From: RZYY01 sp036794825
GTDB taxonomy: Bacteria; Bacteroidota; Bacteroidia; Bacteroidales; 4484-276
Direction: 5' to 3'
DNA: 64,000 nucleotides
NCBI GenBank assembly: GCA_036794825.1
Contig: DAIRGA010000028.1
Location: 3,355 to 67,354, forward strand
Below are positions 54,524-62,218 of this stretch, piece by piece. Both the position numbers and the translations under genes were made by a program. The stretch's first letter is position 1. Every line of letters starts with the position of its first letter. A model generated the notes under the pieces. That model was given only the letters and a program-made list of their open reading frames with translations, searched no databases and was not told where the DNA came from.

Positions 54524-55612
54524 ATGAAAGTCTTATACCGTTTGCCTTCCATCCTTTTTCTGGCCATTTTTCTTTACCAATCCGTATCGGCGCAGTCTGC
54601 CGATGAATTGAAAACTCAGGTCGAAAGCCTTCAGCAGCAAATCAACGATCTGTCATTTCAGTTTGATGTGGTCATCAAAAATATTGACGACGTGCTGTGG
54701 TACAACAAGGTGGGTGATGTAGCTTTTGTGGATAAAGTGTACATCTATGGTCCGCCAAAATGGAAAGAGGCAAACCCTACCGCACAGGGCGCCGGTAACC
54801 CTCTCAACTTCTGGGCGTATATCTTCATTCCCCGCAACGCAGACCCCAATTCAAAATACCCGCTGATCGTATTGCCACATGGCGGCGTTCATGCCGATTT
54901 TTCGACCTATTACACACACATTATCCGCGAGCTGGTCGCCCAGGGCTATATCGTTGCCGCACCTGAATACAGGGGCAGCACCGGCTACGGTAAAAGCTTT
55001 CATCAAAGTATTGATTATGGCGGGCTGGAAGTGAATGATGCGAAGGCCTGCCGGGATTATATGATCGAGAATTTTGACATTGTTGACAAAACCAGGATTG
55101 GAATAATAGGCTGGAGCCACGGCGGCTTGATTGCGCTGATGAACATTTTCGAATATCCTGATGACTACCAGGCCTGCTTTGCCGGCGTTCCGGTGAGTGA
55201 TGTGATTGCCAGGATGGGGTATAAAACAGAAGAATACCGCCAGCTCTTCTCCGCCGATTATCACATCGGGCAAACGGCCTACGAAAACGTGAACGAGTAC
55301 CGCCGCCGCTCGCCTGCCTGGAATGTGCACAAAATGAAAAACACGCCGCTGCTCATTCACACCAATACCAATGATGCCGACGTAAATGTGCTGGAGGTGG
55401 AACATCTGATCAAATCGCTGAAAGCTGAAGAGAAAAAATTTGAGTATGAAATATTCCAGGATTTACCCGGCGGCCACTCCTTCGACAGAATGGACACCAA
55501 ATCGGCCAGCGAAATAAGGATGAAGATTTACGACTTCCTGGCCAAAAACCTCAACCCGCCAAATCCGTTTAAAAATGTAAAGTCGCTTCGTAAGGCCGCC
55601 TATCGCTTCTGA
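54524..55612 (+). CDS. Secreted S9-type (prolyl oligopeptidase-like) serine hydrolase
   Basis: 362 residues; signal peptide MKVLYRLPSILFLAIFLYQSVSAQ and a short coiled coil (ELKTQVESLQQQINDL). The alpha/beta-hydrolase domain has nucleophile S198 in IGWSHGGLIAL, an acid in the TNTNDADVNVLEVEHL segment and H318 in GGHSFDRM. YPLIVLPHGGVHADFS forms the oxyanion region. There is no full beta-propeller before the catalytic domain, so it is shorter than classic prolyl oligopeptidases. Peptidase or esterase activity in the periplasm is possible. Confidence 0.9.
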   Translation: MKVLYRLPSILFLAIFLYQSVSAQSADELKTQVESLQQQINDLSFQFDVVIKNIDDVLWYNKVGDVAFVDKVYIYGPPKWKEANPTAQGAGNPLNFWAYIFIPRNADPNSKYPLIVLPHGGVHADFSTYYTHIIRELVAQGYIVAAPEYRGSTGYGKSFHQSIDYGGLEVNDAKACRDYMIENFDIVDKTRIGIIGWSHGGLIALMNIFEYPDDYQACFAGVPVSDVIARMGYKTEEYRQLFSADYHIGQTAYENVNEYRRRSPAWNVHKMKNTPLLIHTNTNDADVNVLEVEHLIKSLKAEEKKFEYEIFQDLPGGHSFDRMDTKSASEIRMKIYDFLAKNLNPPNPFKNVKSLRKAAYRF

Positions 55613-55654
55613 TTCACAACTTCGTGCTGCATTTTCCTACACATTGATATTTGG

Positions 55655-55690
55655 ATTAAGTATAAATTAGAAATTAAATACTTAATTTCT
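55655..55690. promoter_or_regulatory. Overlapping palindromes upstream of the Rrf2 gene, probable operator
   Basis: AGAAATTAA (55669-55677) and TTAATTTCT (55682-55690) are perfect 9-bp inverted arms around ATAC. A second perfect pair, ATTAAGTAT (55655-55663) and ATACTTAAT (55678-55686), overlaps it. Both lie where the -33 region of the TATCTTTG promoter should be; AT-rich palindromes are typical of Rrf2-family sites. Confidence 0.55.
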
Positions 55691-55702
55691 CAATATCACT
55701 GT

Positions 55703-55710
55703 TATCTTTG
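55703..55710 (+). promoter_or_regulatory. Candidate -7 promoter element of the Rrf2 gene
   Basis: TATCTTTG, an exact TAnnTTTG match, 38 bp before the ATG at 55748, 12 bp after the palindrome. No TTTG at the -33 position. Confidence 0.55.
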
Positions 55711-55747
55711 CACACTATCCTGAATTTCAACTCTTAATCTGGACAAA

Positions 55748-56146
55748 ATGTCGAAAATATTCTCTCTTTCCGAAGCCGGCTCCATTGCGATTCACAGCAT
55801 GGTGCTTATAGCCAAGTCAGACAACAGTCTTAATGTGGTGAAAATTGCCGAACGTACCGGAGCCTCCAAACACCATGTTGCCAAAGTACTTCAGCGGCTT
55901 GCAAAGGACGACTTTCTCGATTCCAACCGTGGCCCGCATGGCGGCTTCCGGCTTAAAAGAGCGCCGGATCAAATCTCGCTCCTTCAGATTTATGAAGCTA
56001 TCGAAGGAAAAATCGTAGTGAACAATTGCCCGATGGACAATCCCATCTGCCCGTTTAACAAGTGCATTATGGGAACAACCATCACAGCCATGACCAGTGA
56101 CTTTAAGGAATACCTTGATACCCAGAAGTTGTCGGATTATATGTAA
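55748..56146 (+). CDS. Rrf2-family transcriptional regulator with three cysteines
   Basis: 132 residues. The winged helix-turn-helix is SLNVVKIAERTGASKHHVAKVLQRLAKDDFLDSNRGPHGGFRLKRAPDQISL, the Rrf2 signature. C94, C101 and C106 (NCPMDNPICPFNKC) lie where IscR/NsrR/RsrR bind an Fe-S cluster, with spacing x6 and x4. It may sense NO, redox or iron state. A self-acting operator seems likely from the palindrome just upstream; it may also control the RND operon that follows. No target is proven. Confidence 0.93.
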   Translation: MSKIFSLSEAGSIAIHSMVLIAKSDNSLNVVKIAERTGASKHHVAKVLQRLAKDDFLDSNRGPHGGFRLKRAPDQISLLQIYEAIEGKIVVNNCPMDNPICPFNKCIMGTTITAMTSDFKEYLDTQKLSDYM

Positions 56147-56326
56147 CCCCCCTGTTCCCGGGAATTTAACGCTTATTACTCAAAAGCTGGTCATTACAGG
56201 ATAATGTATTGATTTAATTGATTTTAAGGGAAAATGAAATCCAATTCAATCACTAAAAAATACTAGGAATTTTTTTATCCTCAATGATAGTAGACCGTAA
56301 AACCGCTGCAAAATTTCAAAATTATC

Positions 56327-56334
56327 TACTTTTA
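56327..56334 (+). promoter_or_regulatory. Candidate -7 element of RND efflux operon 2
   Basis: TACTTTTA, seven of eight matches to TAnnTTTG, 72 bp before the ATG at 56406. The 259-bp region 56147-56405 holds no gene. Confidence 0.35.
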
Positions 56335-56405
56335 CAACCTGCTTTGCCTGGTTTAAACGACTTTATTTAGTTCCAACTCCTTCATCACTCTCACAACTCA
56401 ATCTG

Positions 56406-57545
56406 ATGACATTTTCTAAAAAACGGCTGCTTCGCACTTCTATCACATTGGTAATCATCATCTTTGTTGTCGGGATTATCCTTTATCCAAAGCTTGAGTC
56501 TTTAATTACCTCAGGGGAATCAGGTCAATCCGGAGAAAAACCAAACCCCGCACAGGGAGCACGGAGAGGCGGTCAACCATTGTTTGCAAGTGGCTACGTG
56601 ATCGTTCCGCAAGCGATGGAAGAAAGAATCTACAGCACGGGAACGCTTATCCCGGATGAGGAGGTGGAACTCTCGTTTGAAACCAGCGGGAAAGTAGTGG
56701 GGATATATTTTACCGAGGGTACGAGGGTCAAGAAAGGTGACCTGCTGGCCAAAATCAACGACCGGCCTTTACAGGCTCAGCTGCTGAAACTTGTAGCGCA
56801 GCACAAGCTTACGAAAGAAAGGGAGTTCCGGCAACGACAGTTGCTCGAGCGTGATGCCATCAGCCGCGAAAGTTACGATCAGGTTGCCACCGAACTTCAA
56901 TCGCTCGAGGCTGATATTTTGCTGGTGGAAGCCAGAATTTCCGAAACCGAACTGAGGGCACCGTTCGACGGTATTGTTGGATTGAGGATGATCAGCGAGG
57001 GAGCGTTTGCAACAACGCAAACCAAGATCGTCAGGCTGATCAAAATCAGTCCGTTAAAGGTTGAATTCTCCATTCCCGAGCGCTATGCCGGTGAGATTGT
57101 AGCAGGATTTCCGATTTCGTTTCTGCTGGATGGAGTTCCAAAAAACTTTACTGCAAGCATTTATGCCGTTGATCCCAAAGTGGACATCAACACCAGGACC
57201 ATCATAGCCCGCGCCTTGTATCCCAACCTGAATGAAGAATTGAAACCCGGCCGCTTTGTGAGTGTAAGGGCGCTGCTGTCGCAAATCGAAAATACGGTTG
57301 CAATTCCCACCCAGGCCATCATTCCTGAAATGAGCGGAGAAAAAGTTTTTGTTTACCGTAATGGCCGGGCCGAAGAGGTAAAGGTCTCCCTTGGACTTCG
57401 CACCGAATCCCACATCCAGGTGAGGAGTGGGTTGAATTTTGGTGATACACTGCTTATCACAGCAATTTTACAACTTCGGCATCAGGTTCCCGTGCAACTG
57501 GATACACTGATTACCAACCAGACCGAACAAACTACAGAACCATGA
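56406..57545 (+). CDS. RND efflux periplasmic adaptor (system 2)
   Basis: 379 residues; N-terminal membrane anchor (TSITLVIIIFVVGIILYPKL) rather than a lipobox. Barrel-sandwich halves: ELSFETSGKVVGIYFTEGTRVKKGDLLAKINDRPL and ETELRAPFDGIVGLRMISEGAFA, with a helical hairpin between them. The beta-barrel and membrane-proximal domains follow (KVEFSIPERYAGEIVAG, NTVAIPTQAIIPEM). It overlaps the permease by 4 bp. Confidence 0.95.
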   Translation: MTFSKKRLLRTSITLVIIIFVVGIILYPKLESLITSGESGQSGEKPNPAQGARRGGQPLFASGYVIVPQAMEERIYSTGTLIPDEEVELSFETSGKVVGIYFTEGTRVKKGDLLAKINDRPLQAQLLKLVAQHKLTKEREFRQRQLLERDAISRESYDQVATELQSLEADILLVEARISETELRAPFDGIVGLRMISEGAFATTQTKIVRLIKISPLKVEFSIPERYAGEIVAGFPISFLLDGVPKNFTASIYAVDPKVDINTRTIIARALYPNLNEELKPGRFVSVRALLSQIENTVAIPTQAIIPEMSGEKVFVYRNGRAEEVKVSLGLRTESHIQVRSGLNFGDTLLITAILQLRHQVPVQLDTLITNQTEQTTEP

Positions 57546-60500
57546 GCCTTTCATCAATAAGCATTAAACGGCCGGTCTTAGCCACAGTTTTTTCGCTGGT
57601 CATCTTACTTTTTGGCTTCATCGGGGCTACATACCTGGGGGTGAGGGAGTTTCCCAGTGTTGACCCGCCAATTATTTCGGTGAGCACCTCCTATCCCGGC
57701 GCCAATTCCGATGTTATCGAAACGCAGATTACCGAACCTCTCGAGCAATCCATTAATGGAATCCCCGGAATCCGCACGCTCACCAGCAGCAGTAGCCAGG
57801 GACGAAGCAACATCACCGTTGAATTTGAGCTAAGCGTGGATATGGAAGCCGCTGCCAACGATGTGCGCGACAAAGTTTCGCAGGCACAGCGTTTTCTGCC
57901 GCGCGACTGCGATCCACCGACAGTTTCCAAAGCCGACGCTGACGCCAGCCCCATCATTATGATAGCGGTGAAAAGCACGCAAAGATCTTTGCTTGAAATC
58001 TCCGAAATTGCCGATCTCACCTTCAAAGAACAGCTTCAAACCATTTCGGGAGTCAGCGCTGTGATGATCTGGGGCGAAAAGCGATATGCCATGCGCATCT
58101 GGCTTGATCCTGCAAAACTAGCCGGCTACCAGATGACCCCGCTGGATGTGAGAAACGCGATTTTACGCGAAAACGTTGAGCTACCGGCAGGCAGTATAGA
58201 AGGAACAAGCACCGAGCTCACCATCCGTGCGCTTGGGCTGATGACTACACCGGCAGAGTTTAACAGCCTGATCCTGCGCCAGACGGGTGACCAGATTGTA
58301 AGGGTGAGCGACATTGGTCGCGCTGAACTTGGCCCCGAAGATCTGCGCGGAATAATGAAAATGAATGGAATACCGATGGTAGCTACTGTCGTAATCCCCC
58401 AACCCGGTGCAAACCACATCGAAATTGTGGATGAAATTTACCGCCGCCTCGAGTACATCAAAAAAGACCTCCCCGACGACGTCAGCTACGAAATCGGCTT
58501 CGACAACACCGACTATATCCGATCATCCATCAAAGAGGTGCAATCAACCATTTACCTTGCATTTGTTCTGGTGGTGTTCATCATTTTCCTTTTCCTCCGC
58601 GACTGGCGCACAACCATTATTCCCATCATCGTCATCCCCATTTCGCTGATCGGTTCATTTTTTATCATGTACCTTGCGGGATTCACCATCAATGTGCTCA
58701 CGCTACTCGCCATAGTACTATCAATAGGCCTGGTGGTTGACGATGCCATTGTTATGATGGAAAATATCTATGTAAAAATTGAGCAGGGGCTAACTCCGCT
58801 CCAAGCGGGGATCAGCGGCGCCAATGAGATTTTCTTTGCCATTATTTCCACGACCATCACGTTGGTAGCTGTGTTTATTCCCATCGTTTTTCTGGAAGGG
58901 ATGACCGGCCGGTTGTTTCGTGAGTTCAGCATCGTGATTGCCGGATCGGTGGCCATCTCCTCATTTGTGGCGCTGACTTTCACGCCAATGATTTCGACCA
59001 AATTATTAAAAACCAGGCACAAGAGAAGCACTGTTTACAATTTTTCTGAAAAATATTTTGTGTCGCTGAACATGGCTTACCAGAATTCGCTCGACACATT
59101 TATGCGCAGGAGATTCGTTTCGATCATTATCCTTACAGGTGCCTTTTTACTGATCTATGTTCTGTGGAAAAATATACCCGCTGAAATGGCGCCGCTGGAA
59201 GACAGGTCGCAATTGTACGTCAACATTACCTCTCAGGAAGGGGCTACTTTTGACTTCAACCTCGCTTATATTGAAGAAGTGGCCGAAACAGCCGAAGACC
59301 TGATACCGGAATACGATAAAATCACCACAATCCTTCGCAGCGGATGGGGTTTTGTTAGAATTGTACTTGTTAGCCCCGACCAGCGAGAACGATCGCAGCA
59401 GGAGATCGCCGCACAGTTATCAGCAGAGCTGCGAAAAAAAACCCAGGCTCGGGCAAGCGTAATACAACAATCCACCTTTGGTGGGCGGCGATCGGGGCAG
59501 CCCATTCAATATGTTTTACAGGCCACCAACATAGATAAACTGAGGGAAGTACTGCCTGCTTTTATGGCTGAAGTGAACGAAAATCCAACCTTCGTTCAGG
59601 CCGATGTGAACCTGAAATTTACCAAACCCGAACTCCAGATCGTCATCAACCGCGACAAAGCCAACCTGCTGGGGGTATCCACCCAAAACATCGGACAAAC
59701 CCTTCAACTGGCACTCAGCGGGCAACGGTTCGGCTATTTTATCATGAATGGCAAGCAATACCAGATTTTGGGCGAAATGGCCAGGGAAAACCGAAACAAA
59801 CCGCTTGATCTGAAATCGCTCTATGTGAGAAACGACAAAGGACAGATGGTTCAGCTCGACAACTTTGTAACTTTGCAGGAATCCACAGCGCCGCCGCAGC
59901 TTTTCCGTTACAACCGGTTTGTAGCAGCCACCATCTCCTCGGGATTGGCCGATGGGAAAACCATCAGCCAGGGAATCGAAGAAATGGATAGAATTGCCGA
60001 AAAAGTACTCGATGATTCATTCCGGACAGCGCTCTCAGGCGACTCGAAAGATTTCAGGGAGAGCTCCTCCAGCCTGATGTTCTCCTTCATTCTTGCACTG
60101 GTACTGATCTTCCTGGTGCTATCGGCGCAATTCGAAAGTTTTAAAGACCCCATCATCATCATGATGACCGTACCGCTTGCACTCACCGGTGCACTGCTGT
60201 TTATGTGGTATTTCGATATTACTATGAACATCTTCAGTGAAATTGGCATCATCATGCTCATCGGTCTTGTTTCGAAAAACGGGATTCTGATCGTGGAATT
60301 TGCCAACCAGCGCAAAAGCGCCGGCATGACCAAACTGGATGCCATCCGTTTTGCTTCTGCATCCCGCTTCCGTCCCATCCTGATGACCAGCCTTTCGACG
60401 ATTCTTGGCGTTTTGCCCCTGGCGCTCGGATTGGGAGAGGGCGCGCAAAGCCGCGTGGCAATGGGTGTGGCCGTGGTAGGTGGTCTTTTGTTATCAACCT

Positions 60501-60598
60501 TCCTCACGCTGTACGTTGTACCTGCCATCTACCTGATAATTTCAAGTGAAGCAAAATCTTCTGATAATGAAACTTCTTTTACCAATACCAAAGAATAG
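57542..60598 (+). CDS. RND efflux permease (system 2)
   Basis: 1018 residues, standard length. N-terminus SISIKRPVLATVFSLVILLFG, porter motif YPGANSDVIETQITEPLEQSINGI. TM4 proton-relay pair D400-D401 in GLVVDDAIVMMENIYV; TM10 lysine in LIGLVSKNGILIVEFANQRK. It fits the HAE1/AcrB-type group, so it likely exports amphiphilic compounds. It overlaps tolC by 32 bp. Confidence 0.96.
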   Translation: MSLSSISIKRPVLATVFSLVILLFGFIGATYLGVREFPSVDPPIISVSTSYPGANSDVIETQITEPLEQSINGIPGIRTLTSSSSQGRSNITVEFELSVDMEAAANDVRDKVSQAQRFLPRDCDPPTVSKADADASPIIMIAVKSTQRSLLEISEIADLTFKEQLQTISGVSAVMIWGEKRYAMRIWLDPAKLAGYQMTPLDVRNAILRENVELPAGSIEGTSTELTIRALGLMTTPAEFNSLILRQTGDQIVRVSDIGRAELGPEDLRGIMKMNGIPMVATVVIPQPGANHIEIVDEIYRRLEYIKKDLPDDVSYEIGFDNTDYIRSSIKEVQSTIYLAFVLVVFIIFLFLRDWRTTIIPIIVIPISLIGSFFIMYLAGFTINVLTLLAIVLSIGLVVDDAIVMMENIYVKIEQGLTPLQAGISGANEIFFAIISTTITLVAVFIPIVFLEGMTGRLFREFSIVIAGSVAISSFVALTFTPMISTKLLKTRHKRSTVYNFSEKYFVSLNMAYQNSLDTFMRRRFVSIIILTGAFLLIYVLWKNIPAEMAPLEDRSQLYVNITSQEGATFDFNLAYIEEVAETAEDLIPEYDKITTILRSGWGFVRIVLVSPDQRERSQQEIAAQLSAELRKKTQARASVIQQSTFGGRRSGQPIQYVLQATNIDKLREVLPAFMAEVNENPTFVQADVNLKFTKPELQIVINRDKANLLGVSTQNIGQTLQLALSGQRFGYFIMNGKQYQILGEMARENRNKPLDLKSLYVRNDKGQMVQLDNFVTLQESTAPPQLFRYNRFVAATISSGLADGKTISQGIEEMDRIAEKVLDDSFRTALSGDSKDFRESSSSLMFSFILALVLIFLVLSAQFESFKDPIIIMMTVPLALTGALLFMWYFDITMNIFSEIGIIMLIGLVSKNGILIVEFANQRKSAGMTKLDAIRFASASRFRPILMTSLSTILGVLPLALGLGEGAQSRVAMGVAVVGGLLLSTFLTLYVVPAIYLIISSEAKSSDNETSFTNTKE

Positions 60599-61916
60599 CC
60601 TCTTAAGTTTAACCCTCCTTATGTTACTGTTCGCTGGCCGGCAGATCGCCAGTGGACAGGAGGTCTACGACCTCAGTCGCTGCATCCAACTGGGTCTGGA
60701 ACGCAATTTTGCACTAAAAGTCAGCCGGAACAACGAGCAGATTGCCACCAACAATTATTCAATCGGCAATGCCGGCATGTTGCCCGTTATCACCTCCGAT
60801 AACCGTTTTGGAGGAAATATTATCACGACCGATGATAATTACCAGGATACAGAGGATGCTGTTTCGCGCAATATTCACAACACTGCCGGATCGGCGGCCA
60901 TCAACCTGGGCATGGATTTATTCAGGGGTATGCAGGTTCAGCATACGTATGACAAACTGGGCGTGCAAAGCGATCTGTGGAGCCTGAACACCAGGATGGA
61001 GATCGAAAACCTGGTTTCAAGGATCGTTGCGGAGTACAGCTATTATATCCAACAGCTTATTTTGAATGATAACCTGGCTTACGCCGTTTCGCTTTCACGC
61101 GAACGCGTGAGAATTGATGAACAGCGATACCTGCTTGGCGGCGCTTCAAAACTTGAGTTACTGCAATCAACGGTTTATCTTAATGCTGATAGTTCAAGGC
61201 ATGCGCGGCAAACAGAAATACTCAAAACATCGCAGGTAAGGCTCAACGAGCTTATGGTTGCCGAAGATTTGAATGCAAGTTTCAGATTGCAGGATTCAGC
61301 AATTTCCATAAACGAAAATCTTATTTACAATGAACTTTTGCCGCTCACACTCGAAAACAATACCAGCCTGCTCATCGCCTCAAAAAACCAGGTAATTACC
61401 GAACTGGATTATAAAATTATTCAGTCGCGCACCTATCCATACCTCACCATGTCAGCAGGATATGGCTACAATTTCTACGGCTTTGAAACCGGCGAGATTA
61501 GCAATCGCCAGACCTGGGGAGTGAATTACGGGCTTACTTTGGGAATGACGCTTTTTGACGGATTCAACCAGCGGCGTGAAAAGAGCAATGCCCGGGTGGC
61601 CATCGAAAACAAAGGTTTTCAGTACCAGGAAATTGAACAGGAAATCCGTGCAGACCTGCTCAAAATCTATTATGTTTACGTAAACAACATCGGGCTGCTT
61701 CGGCTTGAAGAGCAAAACCTCGAAGTGGCCCGCGAAAACCTCGACATTGCACTCGAGCGCTACAAACTGGGTAACCTGGCCGGTCTTGAACTTCGCGAAG
61801 TTCAAAAAAGCCTCCTCGACGCCGAAGAACGCCTGATCTCCGTAAAATACCAGACCAAACTGGCGGAGATATCTCTACAGCTCATCTCAGGAAAAATCAT
61901 GGAGTACTTGGAATGA
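60567..61916 (+). CDS. TolC-family outer-membrane efflux protein (system 2)
   Basis: 449 residues from the ATG at 60567, chosen because it precedes a signal peptide (MKLLLPIPKNSLLSLTLLMLLF); an in-frame earlier start lies deeper in the permease. OEP repeat features: YDLSRCIQLGLERNFALKVSRNNEQIA, SRIVAEYSYYIQQLILND, and in the second half KIYYVYVNNIGLLRLEEQNLEVARENLDIALERY. Third gene of the adaptor-permease-TolC operon. Confidence 0.94.
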   Translation: MKLLLPIPKNSLLSLTLLMLLFAGRQIASGQEVYDLSRCIQLGLERNFALKVSRNNEQIATNNYSIGNAGMLPVITSDNRFGGNIITTDDNYQDTEDAVSRNIHNTAGSAAINLGMDLFRGMQVQHTYDKLGVQSDLWSLNTRMEIENLVSRIVAEYSYYIQQLILNDNLAYAVSLSRERVRIDEQRYLLGGASKLELLQSTVYLNADSSRHARQTEILKTSQVRLNELMVAEDLNASFRLQDSAISINENLIYNELLPLTLENNTSLLIASKNQVITELDYKIIQSRTYPYLTMSAGYGYNFYGFETGEISNRQTWGVNYGLTLGMTLFDGFNQRREKSNARVAIENKGFQYQEIEQEIRADLLKIYYVYVNNIGLLRLEEQNLEVARENLDIALERYKLGNLAGLELREVQKSLLDAEERLISVKYQTKLAEISLQLISGKIMEYLE

Positions 61917-62218
61917 TCCGGGGTTTGCACTCATCAATGTGAGCTGGTTGCTTATCTGCTCTTTCGAATTAGTTTTAGCGTGCTTAAAATGAGATTTTTT
62001 ATTGATCATTTTTAGATAGTGTATGATTGGGTATCTAGCTTTTCTGCCAGAGAAACAGAATTCCAGGAAATTCAATCGTGATCCAAACAGGATTAAAATG
62101 GATGGGCATTGAGTCTTCTCAAAGTTGCTTGCCACCGCGAAGTAACCTCATTGCAAACAAATTCATTGTAAGTTTGTTAAATCATCCTTATTCATTGATA
62201 TGCCAAAACTTATAGGAC
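61917..62218. other. 302-bp gap between TolC and the next gene
   Basis: No RNA gene, repeat or convincing reading frame. A minus-strand 82-codon frame overlaps the end of tolC but has no family features and no likely start context. The only structural feature is a TAAGTTTG promoter-like element near the right end. Confidence 0.6.
62169..62176 (+). promoter_or_regulatory. Candidate -7 promoter element of the 62219 gene
   Basis: TAAGTTTG, an exact TAnnTTTG match, 43 bp before the ATG at 62219. Confidence 0.4.

Noticed and set aside
59908..60528. Minus-strand frame of 206 codons in the second RND permease
   Set aside because: Antisense of the conserved C-terminal half of the permease; low-complexity Ser/Met/Arg-rich translation typical of a shadow frame.
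61887..62135. Minus-strand frame of 82 codons between tolC and the last gene
   Set aside because: Overlaps the tolC end, no family features, no promoter; treated as non-coding.
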